64,000 nucleotides of DNA from Liopterus haemorrhoidalis (GCA_963971575.1 OZ020611.1:146346419-146410418); one strand, 5' to 3'; shown: positions 21,182 through 33,124, counted from the first letter of the stretch. Numbers and translations: made by a program. Notes: generated by a model not told the origin, from the sequence alone.

Positions 21182-21605
21182 GATTATACCTAGGAAATTC
21201 TAAAAAGCTGTTAATGCGTGTCGTTTAAAAATTAATATCGGGCCGGGGACGGCCCGCGTGTCATACGCTGGACATCAATGGTATAGCTGTTTCTGATTAT
21301 ACCTAGGAAATCCTAAAATGCCGCTCAATGCGTGTCGTTTAAAAATTAGTATCGGACCGGATACGGCCCGCGGGCCATATGCTGGACATGAATGGTATAG
21401 TTGTTTCTGATTATACCTAGGAAATCCTAAAAAGCTGATTAATGCATGTCGTTTAAATATTAATATCGGGCAGGATACGGCCTGTGGGCCATATGCAGGA
21501 CCTCAATGGTATAGCTGTTTCTGATTATACCTAGGAAATCCTAAAAAGCCGCTCAATGCGTGTCGTTTAAAAATAAGTATCGGGCCAGACACGGCCCGCG
21601 GGCAT
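21182..21605. repeat. 114-bp tandem repeat, four units
   Basis: Units start at 21182, 21295, 21409 and 21523 with GATTATACCTAGGAAATYCT, a period of 113-114 bp; the fourth is partial. Each has GTGTCGTTTAAA and the GC-rich palindrome-like ACGGCCCGCGGGC. In a genome this AT-rich the GC-rich core stands out. Confidence 0.92.
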
Positions 21606-21677
21606 AACGTTAATTGACACAACATTCTTTAATTAAGCCAAGGCATATACTGACTGGAGAGCTAAGAGCTATATTCT

Positions 21678-22343
21678 CGCTAAGGCTAAACACATAGTGA
21701 AGCAGAGAGCAAAGCAGCGATGAAAGCGGAGAGCAAAGAGGCGAAATTAAATAAATGAATTACTGTTAACACGCGCATACTGGAGCGTACTGCAGCGAGG
21801 TTATATCGTTGTTATAGTCGAGCAAAGCGACGCGTTCAAACAATTTTGATTTCTCTGCTATCGTCGTTGCTAAAATAGTTGTTTAAAATGGATATTGAGG
21901 CATTTACAAGTAGTTCTCATTTATAAGAGGTATTTATAGTAAGTTCCAATTGAAATTTGTCAATTTTTTACCAATTTATGTTGAATTTTTTCCAAAATAT
22001 AATCAAACGTTGAAATACTCATGCGAAAATAAGAATTAAACTTTTCTGGATGTTCGCGGAGTTGCATATAGAAATGATGAAATTCACCATGTATATGTCT
22101 ACTTTTATTTATTCTGTGAACATTGCACCTTCTACTGTGTTTATTTTTATTTTTTAGTAAATACCAATTTTCAGGGAAGAGTTTTCTGTTAGTAAAAAAT
22201 CCATTATAATTTTGTGAACTTTCTGCTCGATTTTAAACCCGTCAATATGTGTAGACACTCTTTTATAAGTGCGACATTCTTTCGCTGTTTTACTCTCCAC
22301 TTTCATAGCTGCTTTGCTCTCTGCTTCACTATGTGCTTAGCGT
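21678..22343. mobile_element. inverted-end element with GAAGCAGAGAGCAAAGCAGC ends
   Basis: About 42-bp inverted repeats: TCGCTAAG...ACATAGTGAAGCAGAGAGC on the left and the complement of CGCTAAGCACATAGTGAAGC on the right, ending near 22342. The left arm carries a 5-bp insertion. The interior is AT-rich with no gene. Class unknown; the target duplication was not resolved. Confidence 0.6.
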
Positions 22344-23627
22344 AAGTGAGCTGTTGTCGAAGAACGTCGCTCTGAATGGTGGGGAACGACCGACCACACA
22401 CCTCAAGCCCCGCTTGCACCTAGGAACTTAGCGTTACGAGGATACACAGAAATTAGGGCTTTTATATATATAATGATAGTCGAAAGTAGTAACTGTGGCC
22501 ATCAGTCGAATTATTCTGACAAACAGTTTCTTTCTTGATACTGTTTATATGTTAACTGTTCCTAAACAAATTTATGTTCATTAGTAAAATTTCATAGATA
22601 ATTTATTATTATTATAAATATTCATGTACTTAAACCTAATCTCTCTATTAAAACTTTTTTGCAGTATTCCACATCTAATCACTCTCTTAATTCTTGAGTA
22701 GACTGATCTATTTTAACATATTTTAAATTCGCACCTGGTCCGTTGTCTTCGTTGAATATTATTCATTATAATCCGGCAATGAATTATAAGAAAAAATTAG
22801 ATATTTGTAAGATTCATTTGGCAAAAGCACACTGGCGCTAGTATTGCTGACGTCACTTTGGATATCGGCTATTGAACATAAACAAGGAGATTTTATTAAT
22901 TATTAGGAAATAATTGAAAAATGTGCTACTCTAATAGCCCGAGTAAAACCTGTTTCAGAATTGCACTACTTTTATTTTCCCACTTACGAAAATGTTTTGA
23001 TAAATTAAAAATATTGGACCATGTTCATAATCTTGTACTAAATATTGCAATTAATAGTTACTTGTTAAATTAAGAAAGTGTGATGCGTATCTTGTACTAT
23101 TATCGCGGTAAAAACATAAACATAACCTTGTTTCTTTGACAGCGCTAGATGACGATTTTATTGTCTATTTTTTTTAAATAATAAATATAAATATTTTAAA
23201 AGAATTATAAGTAAAAATGTAATAGTTGATAGGTAATGAGATTCGGACCAGTCAGAAAATAAAACAAAATTTATTAACTTCGCTAACGTTTCGATTTAAT
23301 TTAAATCTTCATCAGAGCTTAGTTATTAGTCACGATATAAAATTAATTCATGTTATTCATGATTCATTCAATTATTCATGTTAGTAACTAGTTACCTATA
23401 TCTTGTTGATGGAACATTTAGCAAAGTAACGTAAAGCGATACATATTTGGGGTTTCGTTGAAATATTTCCACCTTTTGAAGATACAGGTTTTATATCGGC
23501 ATTTGAGGTTTTAATGAATATTTTAACTCTTTTGTAAATTTAATTCTTAACTTAATGATTCTAATAAATTTTTTCTTATATTATAAAATGTTCTTAGTAA
23601 TTTAGTTCGTAATTCACGCATTTCACT
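22344..23627. other. no gene recognised
   Basis: Unique AT-rich sequence without a frame over 60 codons. Near 23270-23320, CGCTAACGTTTCGATTTAA and AAATCTTCATCAGAGC resemble short motifs found in arthropod retroelement ends, but no coding part is near. Confidence 0.35.
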
Positions 23628-24625
23628 CACCCCGAAAATCTCCTTTATTTGTAAAGATACAAAAAATCTTCAGAACAAAAGTTAAACTAGACAAAAAGGC
23701 CCATCTAAAGGTTACTATAAGAATTCTGAGGCACTTCCGGTTTCACCGGAAATGATGTCAACTTTTGATCTAGCATAGGGAATTGATAATTTTATATTTT
23801 TTTCCTAAAAGTACATTAAATTAGCTTTACAATGACACCAAAAAATCATATTTTTATGTTAACCATTTCAAAATGGCGACCATTTATTTACAAAATAATA
23901 ATCAACATAAGTTTTACAAAGTTGAACGTAGCAAGCTTTGAAAACAATAAAAAAAGAAACAAAATATCTCTAAAATAAACTATTTGACTATTTAGAAAAA
24001 AAACTATTACTTTTATATTACAATATATACAAACTATTACAATTATTACAAAAAAAAAAAAAAAAAAAATACACAACCATATCTGTCATCTCTTCGTTGG
24101 TATATCGTACATAAACCATCATTAGGTACAAATAACGACTTACTACCAATTAATACAATTTTTTTTTTCAAACAAAAATAAGCAAAATAAACTATTAAAC
24201 TCTTCTTATTTATAAAACATTTAATTGAAAAATTAAAATTTATGTTATTTCATATAATAACTAGTTATAACAGTTTATTTTAGAGATATTTTGTTTCTTT
24301 TTTTATTGTTTTCAAAGCTTGCTACTTTCAACTTTGTAAAACTTATGTTGATTATTATTTTGTAAATAAATGGTCGCCATTTTGAAATTGTTAACATAAA
24401 AATATGACTTTTTGGTGTCATTGTAAAGCTAATTTAATGTACTTTTAGGAAAAAAATATAAAATTATCGATTCCCTATGCTAGATCAAATGTTGACATCA
24501 TTTCCGGTGAAACCGGAAGTGCCTCAGAATTCTTATAGTAACCTTTAGATGGGCCTTTTTGTCTATTTTAACTTTTGTTCTGAAGATTTTTTGTATCTTT
24601 ACAAATAAAGGAGATTTTCGGGGTG
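23628..24625. repeat. inverted repeat, 353-bp arms
   Basis: Arms 23628-23980 and 24273-24625 are inverted copies of equal length with few mismatches, starting CACCCCGAAAATCTCC, around a 292-bp AT-rich loop with long A-runs. Internal landmarks in both arms: CACTTCCGGTTTCACCGGAA and AAAATGGCGACCATTTA. Foldback or long-terminal-inverted-repeat miniature element; no gene. Confidence 0.9.
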
Positions 24626-25290
24626 CCCCGTTTCAAACAAACACCCTGTATATGACGAAAATCTTCATTTATCAAGAAGGGCTATTTGGTTTTTGTTACC
24701 GTTTGCAACTACGTACATGTGTTAATCTGGATTTTCAAAATACGCTGATACAAAATCGAAATATCGCATCAAACTAAATGCTGCACCAAATATGCGAATT
24801 TGATTATGCAATATTATACCAAATTTTGAAAGGATATTAGAATTCAAAAAGCAAAACATGGTTCTCATTAAACCTAGCTGTATTAGCAAAATATCTCACA
24901 CTTTATATGAAAAATATGAATTCATGATTTCTTTTTTTTTTTTTATTTTTAATGTTCTAGTTTTTAGGAAGACAATGAAAATAACTACTAATTTATAAAC
25001 TCTTTTCTATCGTATTTAAAAAAGGAAAAAGTTTGCAGTAATATAATGTATTTTTTCTTTTTTTGTATTTAAAGTTGTATAAAAAATGTTTCTAATAAAA
25101 GGGTTCCGTAATTTAAAGGGTTCCGCGACAAAATAAGTTTGGGAACCACTGTACTAGACACTATTAAGCACTACTAACAATAATTCTGTATTATGAACAT
25201 CTATAATTGCCTTAGTAGTGCTACTAAGATTAATTAAAAGTTTATGAACATGGCCCAAAATGTTTCAGTAGGTACACGCTTCATCAATAT
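24626..25290. other. no gene; eroded hAT end
   Basis: AAGTTTGGGAACCACTG ending at 25150 looks like a hAT right end, with GGGTTCCG twice before it. No left partner was identified. The rest is AT-rich. Confidence 0.4.
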
Positions 25291-25468
25291 CAGTGTTTCT
25301 CAACAGGTGGTCCACGGGTCAGTTCTTGGTGGTCCGCGCACACAAAATTTCATTAGTATTAATAATGGACATTTACGCAAAAAAAATGTATTTCGTGACG
25401 TTGGTGTTCCGCGATTAGTGTGGAATTTTGAAAGTGGTCCGCAACTGTCGAAGGTTTAAGAAACACTG
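25291..25468. mobile_element. 178-bp hAT miniature element
   Basis: CAGTGTTTCTCAACAGGTGG on the left, GGTTTAAGAAACACTG on the right. Flanking ATCAATAT (25283-25290) and ATCTATAT (25469-25476) match at 7 of 8. Lies 170 bp upstream of the first visible Wnt11 exon. Confidence 0.85.
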
Positions 25469-25637
25469 ATCTATATGACGATTTTTCTTGATTTAAAATA
25501 TTTCCAAATTGAGCCTTAACTATAATTTCTTGCGTCAGGCCTCACAAAGGCATGACCGGGCGCTGTCTGTATTCTTATTATTATTGCTATTTTAAGGTGT
25601 TACTGAAATTATTATTTATTTCAAAATATTTTTTCAG

Positions 25638-25888
25638 CGCTCTTCAACATTCAAACTTACCATGGAACGCCAGCATTCCATCACGGACATTGTGTCATCA
25701 GGCCCGACACAGGTATGGTCTGGGCCGCAAACAGACAAGACTATGCCGCTCCTCAATGGAGACCATGCCACACGTGGTCACTGCTTCCACCATGACAGTC
25801 GACACTTGCACATCTCTCTTTTATAGTAGAAGATGGAACTGTTCCTCTATAAGCAAAGCTCCTGATCTTACACCAGATCTCACCAGAG
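25638..25888 (+). CDS. Wnt11: Wnt11, N-terminal coding exon
   Basis: Wnt proteins are secreted, lipid-modified ligands of Frizzled receptors; Wnt11 acts mainly in beta-catenin-independent, polarity-type signalling in other animals. The exon follows an acceptor TATTTTTTCAG, and its first base closes a split codon. It encodes about 83 residues: TLCHQARHRY, RLCRSSMETMPHVVTAS and RRWNCSSISKAPDLTPDLTR. C-R/K-Q, LCR(S)xxE, HVV.A and RWNCSS (conserved N-glycosylation site) align without gaps to vertebrate Wnt11 from LCRS to NCSS. The exon ends ACCAGAG before donor GTAAGT (25889), phase 1, giving the Gly of RGTRE with the next exon. The signal-peptide exon upstream was not found. An ATG at 25552 in the same frame lies in the intron and is not the start. 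Confidence 0.93.
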
Positions 25889-26915
25889 GTAAGTTATCAA
25901 GAAAAATTGCGAAGTTATTACGAACATAATAGACCCTGTTACTAACGGGTCGAGTTCATCAAAAATCTATTATTAGGAAGATAAAAATGTGCCGTCTCTC
26001 TTAATATATCGCCTGTGTCGGTCCGTTACTAGCTTTTCATGTGCTCTGTGCAAAGTTTCAATTTGGGTCCAGAAAAAAAATAATAATAAGAAAAAGGAAG
26101 ACGAATCAAGGTACTGAGCAAAAAAAAGGAAATCCACAGTTTAGCTTGGGAGGCCCAAGTCAGACTTAAAGAGGCATTGACTGTTTTTCGGCCCCCTTTG
26201 ACCTAGGCCCTGTGCATGTACATCTGTTGCACCTGACAAGTTAGGCCACCACTGAATTTTTTACTACTCTTTAAAAGTATTTTATTCTATTTAAAAACAT
26301 ATTAAAAATGTGCTAACATTTATAGTATAAGAGCTAGCAATGTCACAAAAAAGTTTATTTTAGGTCGGTTGGTTTTTCGATATTTCCCTTTCTTATTCAA
26401 GTTAGGTAGGGATGTGGTACGTCTGGCACCTGGGAGCGGTTGCGTTTACCTGTGCGTATCTCGCCTGTACAGGTAAAGAGATATTTTGAAATCATTTTAA
26501 GACATTATTTTTTTAAATAATGTTCTACGTCTTTTTAGCATTATAAATTTATAGTTGCTAGACAGTTTTGTTGTTGCTAACATTGCGCCAGATCTAATTT
26601 AAGTAATTAAAAAATAATAATTTTCAGACCAATTTAAGTCCCGAGGAGAATAGGTGACTTAGAAAAGTGTGACAGCTTATTCGTTGGTTGCGTGAGAGAG
26701 ATAGCTGCAATAGAGGGCGTTGGAGAGCGACAGAAAATGATTTAAAATAAGTAATATTGTTTATATAGGTTCAAATTTCATAAAAAAATAGAGCAGAATA
26801 ATAATTAAAGTAAAATGAGATGAGAACAACTGATAAAAAATATTAGTAGCAAAATAAAACAAATCATTTATTTTAAATATGTAAGAAATGATACATAAAA
26901 TGTAATTCACTATTT

Positions 26916-27247
26916 TTATTGAATAATTGTGTCACAACAAAATGCTGCATAGTCAGTATCATCCTCACTGCTATCATCGTTATCACTCCTTATATCATTA
27001 TCATTATTGTCTTCAGATGTATCGTCATTTTCTAGGACCTGAGTATCTATAAAAAAAAAATCTGTTAGTAAGTTGTTACGTGTTTGTTGAGAATTTTTAA
27101 TATTTTATTCAATTAATATTTACCTTGAACTATGATATCAGCAACTAATGATGGCAATTGATCCCCAACAAACCAGACAAAATCATACTTATTATTGTTT
27201 ATGGTCCAACCACAAGCTTCTGGGGATAACGACGTTGGATATCAGAA
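26916..27247 (-). pseudogene. last two exons of an unrecognised element gene
   Basis: On the minus strand, 27247-27124 reads TSLSPEACGWTINNNKYDF, VWFVGDQLPSLVADIIVQ and then a GTAAAT donor. A TTTTTTTTTATAG acceptor precedes 27046, where the frame continues (phase 1) as DTQVLENDDTSEDNNDNDI, RSDNDDSSEDDTDYAAFC, CDTIIQ and a stop at 26916-26918. The spliced tail is short, acidic and Ser/Asp-rich. I do not recognise the family. Clean splice sites and an open frame across the junction suggest a real element-encoded gene whose 5' part was deleted. Confidence 0.5.
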
Positions 27248-27281
27248 CTATATCTTATTAAAATTACAGCTATACTATGTA

Positions 27282-27501
27282 CAGAGTGATAATTTAATGG
27301 CGAGACGACGTCACCGAATTATCAAATAAAATAATAGAAAATCAAATAAAAGAATGGCAGGAAATCATTGACTCAATAACTTGGAGATGACGGAAGTGTC
27401 TACTATGCGCATGCACCCATAATCGCCTGCTACGATGTGTATGAAACGGCAAATTATTAAAACTTCCAGTGACGTCGTCTCGCCATTAAATAATCACTCT
27501 G
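27282..27501. mobile_element. 220-bp TA-site miniature element
   Basis: Inverted ends of about 33 bp: CAGAGTGATAATTTAATGGC and GACGACGTCAC on the left, the complement on the right, with TA on both sides (27280-27281 and 27502-27503). It sits inside the right arm of the 26322-27798 element; removing it restores homology to the left arm. Tc1/mariner-like by its site. No gene. Confidence 0.85.
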
Positions 27502-28113
27502 TATAATATAAAGGTTTGAAAATTATTATTTTTTAATTACTTAAATTAGATGTAGCGCAATGTTAGCAACAACAAAACTGTCTGGCAACTATAAATTTAT
27601 TAATAAAATTTTAAAAAAATTTTTTTTTTGGAAATATCCACTTTTTTCCTGTACATGCGAGATGCGCAAAGGTAAACGCAACCGCTCCCAGGTGCCAGAC
27701 GTACCACATCCCTACCTAACTTCAATAAGAAAGGGAAATATTGAAAAACCAGCCGACCTAAAATTCTTTCTCGAAAACGTTGCTAGGTGTCGTACTATTA
27801 TTGGCACATTTTTGACTGTAAAGGCACTATAATGATTTTTTAAAAGATTTATTTAAATCTGTTAATTTATAATTGCTAATAAGGTAACTGTTAACAATTA
27901 TTAAGAACTTTTATTTAATATGTGAAAAATGTACTAAATGTTTAAAACGTGAATAAAGGAGGTGGAGTTAAGGTCACGAATTGACTTTAATTGTTTTTAT
28001 TGCACTCTTTGGTTCTTTTTCGGACTGCACGAACACGATTGCAGTCCTTGGAGATAGTTCTGTCGTTCCCATGAGCACATCATGGAGATGGTGGGTAAGA
28101 AGTAGCCGATGTA

Positions 28114-29774
28114 CAGTTACTCACAAAATTGAGTATACAAGAATTTGACAAAGATACTTTTTAATAAAACGTGACTATAAAACAGAATTTTTAAAACTAA
28201 TTAATTTTTATTTATAAAATACACTTTGCATATCCAAAATTATTACAAATAGTATAAAGTATAGTAATATTTGTTAAAAATTTGTTAAGGAAAACTAAAA
28301 ATAATATTTTTTTAGAGACACAAAATTGAGCGTACTAGTTAATTTTGATTGATTTAAGACCTGTTTTTTTCCTGAAATTATATTGCATAGGTTTTATCTT
28401 GCAACAGATGGTTTTTTCATTAGTTTAGTTTGCATTAGGCCACATCCAAGTACAGTGATTTTGTTTCTATTATAATGGAAAATAAACGTAAACAGACTGA
28501 CGAATCTACACGAAAACTAATAGTTAAATTATACGCCCGGGGTCATACAATGCGTGAAATAGGTGATATAGTAAACCGAAGACATTCCACAATTCAAAAA
28601 ATAATAAATAAATTTAAATATGAAGGTACTATCAAAAACCAAACGGGCAGAGGCAGAAAAAAATTATTATCAACTGTGGATGAAAGATTTATTTTGCAAA
28701 AATTAAGCAAGATCCTAAAATTAGTGTACCCCAGTTAACGTCAGAATTGTCACAAAGATTAAATAAACAAATTTCAGTAGAAACAGTCCGCCGAGTACTC
28801 CAGAATAATAACTACAATGGTCGAATTGCACGCAAGAAACCATTGATTTCAAAAACGAATAAAATGAAACGCTTAGAATTTGCAAAAATGTATGTGAACA
28901 AACCAATTAGCTTCTGGAATAAAGTTATTTTTTCTGACGAGACGAAAATTATTTTTTTTTGGGTCGGACGGCAGACAAATTGTTTGGTGGAAGTCCAATA
29001 CAGAATTTAAAAAAAGTAATACCGTTCCGACAGTAAAACACGGAGGCGGATCAGTTATGTTGTGGGGTGCTATGGGCTCAAACGGCCCAGGTAATTTATA
29101 ATTTATAGAAGGGATCATGGATAAATGGACATATCTAAACATCTTGAAAAATAATCTTACGGCTACTGCAGAAAAATTTGATATACCACCAGTTTATTAT
29201 TTTCAACAAAATAACGATCCCAAACATACTGCGCTTATTGTAAAGGAATGGCTGTTATACAATGCACCAAAATTACTCAAAACACCGCCACAATCGCCTG
29301 ATCTCAATCCAATTGAAAATTTATGGAGAGAATTAAAAGTTCGGATAAAAACAAATTCATTTTCTAATAACAATGATTTTAAAAAGAAACTTTAAGAAGA
29401 ATGGAATAATATACCAGCAGAAGTTTGGAAAATTAGTGCAGTCTATGCCAAATCGCCTTCAAGCAGTAATAGAAGCAAAAGGTGACGCGACAAAATATTA
29501 ATTTAAATTAACTGATTGTTTTCTAATTATTTTATTAGTATTACTACTTTTTGTACGCTCAATTTTGTGTCTCTGAAAATGTATATATTTATTGTTTTCT
29601 TTAACAAACGTTTATTAAATATTATTTAATTTTATACCATTTATGATAGTTTTGTATCTCTAAAATGTATTTTAGAAATAAAAAATAATTGGTTTAAATA
29701 ATCTGTTTTATAGGCATCTTTACCTAAGAGGTATATTTTTAAAACTTGTGTACGCTCAATTTTGTGAGTAACTG
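28114..29774 (+). mobile_element. Tc1-like transposon, nearly full length
   Basis: Outer ends CAGTTACTCACAAAATTGAG and complement, with TA on both sides (28112-28113 and 29775-29776). A second inverted copy of the motif (GACACAAAATTGAGCGTAC) lies about 220 bp inside each end, so this is an IR/DR-type Tc1 element with long inverted repeats. 1,661 bp. Lies in the large Wnt11 intron. Confidence 0.93.
28475..29501 (+). pseudogene. Tc1 transposase, few lesions
   Basis: ATG at 28475. Paired-like helix-turn-helix: DESTRKLIVKLYARGHTMRE and HSTIQKIINKFKYEGTI, then GRGRKKLL. A one-base frameshift near 28705 moves to DPKISVPQLTSELSQRLN, SVETVRRVLQNN. FWNKVIFSDETKI carries the first catalytic Asp. A T-run at about 28954 causes the second frameshift, followed by VPTVKHGGGSVMLWGAMG and a TAA after GNL. 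YYFQQNNDPKHTA has the second Asp and SPDLNPIENLWRELK the Glu (DD34E type). A TAA after KKL and a last frameshift precede RLQAVIEAKGDATKY and the stop. All three catalytic residues survive; a recently dead copy. Confidence 0.9.
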
Positions 29775-29835
29775 TATATGCTCATGGAAAGTGTGAAATA
29801 ATTAAACGCTTATAACAGTTTTTACATTTTTTAAC

Positions 29836-30240
29836 ACGTTGAGTAATAATAATAATAATAATAATATTTATTTAGTGTTAAATACATTACAGAAAATGTT
29901 TACACAAGTCAAAGTATATAAAAAAAAGTACAAATTTAAAAATAGATATTACAAAAAACAACATGTTAAAATGAAAAAAAAAAAATTAAATATATAAAAA
30001 GTACAAATTTAAAATAGTTAAAAATAGTAACAAATTAAAATAGTTTACAAAAACAACATATTAATATAAAAATATATAAAAATAATAAAAAAAAAAAATT
30101 TAATATATATATATTACAAAAACAACATGTTAAAATGAAAATATATAAAAAGTACAAAATTTAAAATGATATTCAAATTCAAATTCAAATTCAAATATTA
30201 CAAAACAACATGTTAAGATAAAATAGCAAAACACAAGTCA
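29836..30240. repeat. LINE 3' region: degenerate direct repeats and (AAT)n tail
   Basis: Blocks of ACAAC-ATGTTAA-ATGAAAA and TATATAAAAAGTACAAATTT recur about four times; TTCAAA is repeated in tandem near 30175. At 29836-29860 a TAATAATAAT run is the 3' tail of the minus-strand LINE. Confidence 0.75.
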
Positions 30241-32060
30241 AATATGATCTTAAAATACAATATTATAAAAGTCATCAATATCATAAAGACAGTTATCAGT
30301 TAAAATATTTTTTAATTTGTTTTTAAAGGTTTTCTTGTCAAGAGTTTTAAAACTTTCAGGCAGATGGTTGTAGAAGAGAGCGGCCAAGTACATACCATTT
30401 TTAGATTTGGTTAATCGGATTTTTAGGCAGCGAATATCAAATTTGCGTCTCGTATCATAGGAATGATTATCAGAGTTTGTTACATATTTGGTCTGGTTCT
30501 CTTTTACATACAATAAACAATTATAAATAAAAAGACTGTACACAGTCATAATTTTATTGCGAATAAACAATGGTCTACAATGGGCTCTATATGGAGCATT
30601 ATTAATTTGTCTTATGGCATGTTTTTGAATTTTAAAAATTCTATCAATCGAACTACAGACTCCCCAAAGCATAATGCCATACCCCAACTTAGACTGAAAG
30701 ACACCAAAGTAGAATAAGCGCAATGTTTCATAAGAGACTGTGGTTTTTAATTTATTCAGCGCGAAATTAATTCTTTTTAGACAGGACGCCAATTTGTTCA
30801 CGTGATAATCCCAAGTGAGTTGTCCATCAATGTGGAAACCTAAGAACTTAACTGGGTCACCATAGACAATGTCCTCTGATACAATCCGGTTTAAAGAGAA
30901 GATAAGTTTTTGGGTTTTGTACGGATTTAAAGTTAATTTATTTGCAAAAAACCACTCTGTGGCTCTTTCAGCTACCTCGGAAGATTCTAATAACAAGCTA
31001 TTAACTGACTGATGTTTTGTTAGTAGAGTTGTGTCGTCGGCATAAAGTATGATTTCTGAATTGCTTCTTTTTTATAACTTCCGGTAAGTCATTAATAAAT
31101 ATTATAAATAGCAGAGGCCCAATGATGGTACCTTGGCCGATTTCGAAATTTACCGTACGAGTAGCAGACTTAGTTCCATTACAAATAACAAATTGACTTT
31201 TATTGGTCAAATAAGATTCAATTAGAGTTTTTAAGGAACCGCGAATTCCGTAGCAATCTAGCTTTTCAAGAAGTTGTTCATGTGGCACGCAGTCGAATGC
31301 TTTCGACAGATCACAAAAAATGGCACATGTGGACAAAAGATCTTCAAAGCTGTTTTAAATTTACAAGTTCAGTTGCAGCTTTAGTCTTGTTCAGACTAGT
31401 TCTAAATCCGAACTGTTTATTTATGAGAATCGTATTTTTATCAAAGAAAGAATCCAATCTGTTTTTCAAAATAATTTCAAAATTTTTTGAGAATATTGGA
31501 ACGATTGTAATAGGACGGTAATTTGTATATGATTTATCATCACCCCCTTTAAAGACAGGCACAACTCTAAAGAGTTTAAGCTTTTCGGGAAAGACGCCAG
31601 TTTGAAAACTTTTGTTTATAATTGCACATAGTGGAGTTGCTATGTACCCAGCAGCGATTTTTAAGATTGCGCTAGTCTAGCCATAAGCTTCTTCAGCACT
31701 GCTGTTCGACAAGGAGAAGATTGCGTTCTTAACCTCCGTTGGGTCAGTAAGACAAAAGAAAACAGAATTTGTACATCTGTTAAGATGAGTTTTTTGAGCT
31801 AAATTAGAAATAGGTAGATTCCACGATAATTTCTCGGCTATTTCGGCAAAAAAGTTATTAAAGTCATCGCTCTTATTATTATCGTTATTAAACGGGATTG
31901 TTCGATTTGTGTTCAGCTCAGAATTAATAATGTTCCACATAACTTTAGATTTATTTGTATTATTCGCAACATACGAAGTGTATGCCTGCATTTTTGCTAT
32001 TTTAATTTGTGTGCCATGTGAGGCAACATTTGTCTCACACATTTTGTTCACTGACGCCGC
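29836..32060 (-). pseudogene. LINE with reverse transcriptase, 5'-truncated
   Basis: Minus strand. 32051-31677: linker region (KSKVMWNIINSELNTNRTIP, NNFFAEIAEKL) to a TAG. 31600-31344: GVFPEKLK, VPVFKGGDDKSYTNYRPITI. 31336-31001: CAIFCDLSKAFDCVPHEQLL, GIRGSLKTLIESYLTNKSQF, GQGTIIGPLLFIIFINDLPE. After a frameshift, EIILYADDTTLL holds the catalytic YADD. 30996-30250: WFFANKLTLNPYKTQKLIFS, VKFLGFHIDGQLTWDYHVNK and the thumb/C-terminal part, to a stop. The RT fits the CR1/Jockey assemblage of non-LTR elements; the exact clade is not settled. One stop and two frameshifts. Endonuclease absent. Lies within a Wnt11 intron, opposite strand. Confidence 0.9.
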
Positions 32061-32379
32061 GTGAAACGGTGTTGGTCTCTCAGTTCAGTTTTATTTCCCA
32101 GCTATAGAAGACAGCAATAGTTTCTCACTTCCATGAGAGAAACATGTAGTTTCAATTATGATGGCCTGATGGTTAAGGTAGTGCTTTTAGCCTGCTATTT
32201 TAATCTAGGCATGAATGAATAATTGGGCAAAATATGTTTTTAGTATTTTATTGAGATTATTGATTACATTTTAAATTGATTTATTATTTATTCGAAAATT
32301 ACAAAGAAGATTTATGAATAGTGAAAAAAAAACATACAATAGTGCTTTTGGCACGCAGAACATCAAAGTTTTACATTGA

Positions 32380-33124
32380 ATGCCTTCTTTTGCGTTTCAT
32401 TTCAACCTGAACTTTCAACAATCTTTTTGTAACATTCCACACACTATCTTCTACCATTTGTTTCTTCTAGGGTATGATTTTCGTTTAAATACACTGATAT
32501 GTCATTTGGTCCTTTGATCCGTTCAAAGTTTTTGTATATTCTGCGATGTGTCTCTATTTGTTTTTATGACCATCAGTTGTATTATGTCATCATCACTAAA
32601 TAAATAAATAAAAGAAATCTATCAGTGTTTTTTCATATATATCATTTTGTAAAATTTCCATATCAAATTCTACATTGTGAACCGTAAAATCAAAATTCTT
32701 CATATTGTTTTTAGTCACAGTGCCCCAATTTAAGTCGTCTGTGATAGTTTCAACTTCATCAACGTTATCGTCTATCATGAAATCCTGTATAACTTGTTCA
32801 ATTATTTCAGCAACATAATCAACCGGTGGCAGGATTCTTCTATGGATGGTCCAGCTTCTTTAATATCTCTATTATCAAATTTGTCCTCATTAGTAATTAA
32901 GGGGGTTTCAAAAACTAATATTATGAATTTTAAATATAATAGAAACGCAAAGATACATATTTATTTAGTGATAAATGTCCAGTAATGTCGACCGAATAAA
33001 AAGAAGATATTTCACGTCTTTTACTCAATTTTCCGTAATATTCCAAGTCTGATGAACTACCTGATGATAAAATGTAATTATCAGATAAACCATCACCGAG
33101 GTTCGTCGTCAGATAAATACTCAT
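32380..33124 (-). pseudogene. piggyBac-like transposase, internally deleted
   Basis: Minus strand. YYGKLSKRREISS and, further on, FMIDDNVDEVETITDDLNW belong to the acidic N-terminus. MKNFDFTVHNVEFDMEILQ, TLIDFFYLF, DDDIIQLMVIKTNRDTSQNI match the start of the piggyBac domain (FxFxG...DYFxLF...IVxETNxYA). It then jumps to IKGPNDISVYLNENHTLEET and a Cys-rich tail, CVECYKKI...CSACQKHYC, like the C-terminal CX2C...CX2C zinc region. The DDD catalytic core is missing and several stops are present. Ends and TTAA sites were not found. Confidence 0.7.

Larger units (their letters stand above)
26322..27798. mobile_element. element with about 310-bp inverted ends, copy I
   Basis: The left arm (to about 26635) and right arm (from about 27504) are inverted copies sharing AGAGCTAGCAA, TAGGTCGGTTGGTTTTTCGA, GGCACCTGGGAGCGGTTGCG and TTGTTGTTGCTAACATTGCG. 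The interior holds two putative exons of a minus-strand gene and a 220-bp miniature element inserted into the inner right arm. The superfamily is unclear; the target duplication is unresolved. A shorter copy is at 53040-53666. Lies in the first visible Wnt11 intron. Confidence 0.8.

Noticed and set aside
21182..21605. CRISPR-like array
   Set aside because: Eukaryotic window; units are contiguous tandem repeats with no unique spacers.
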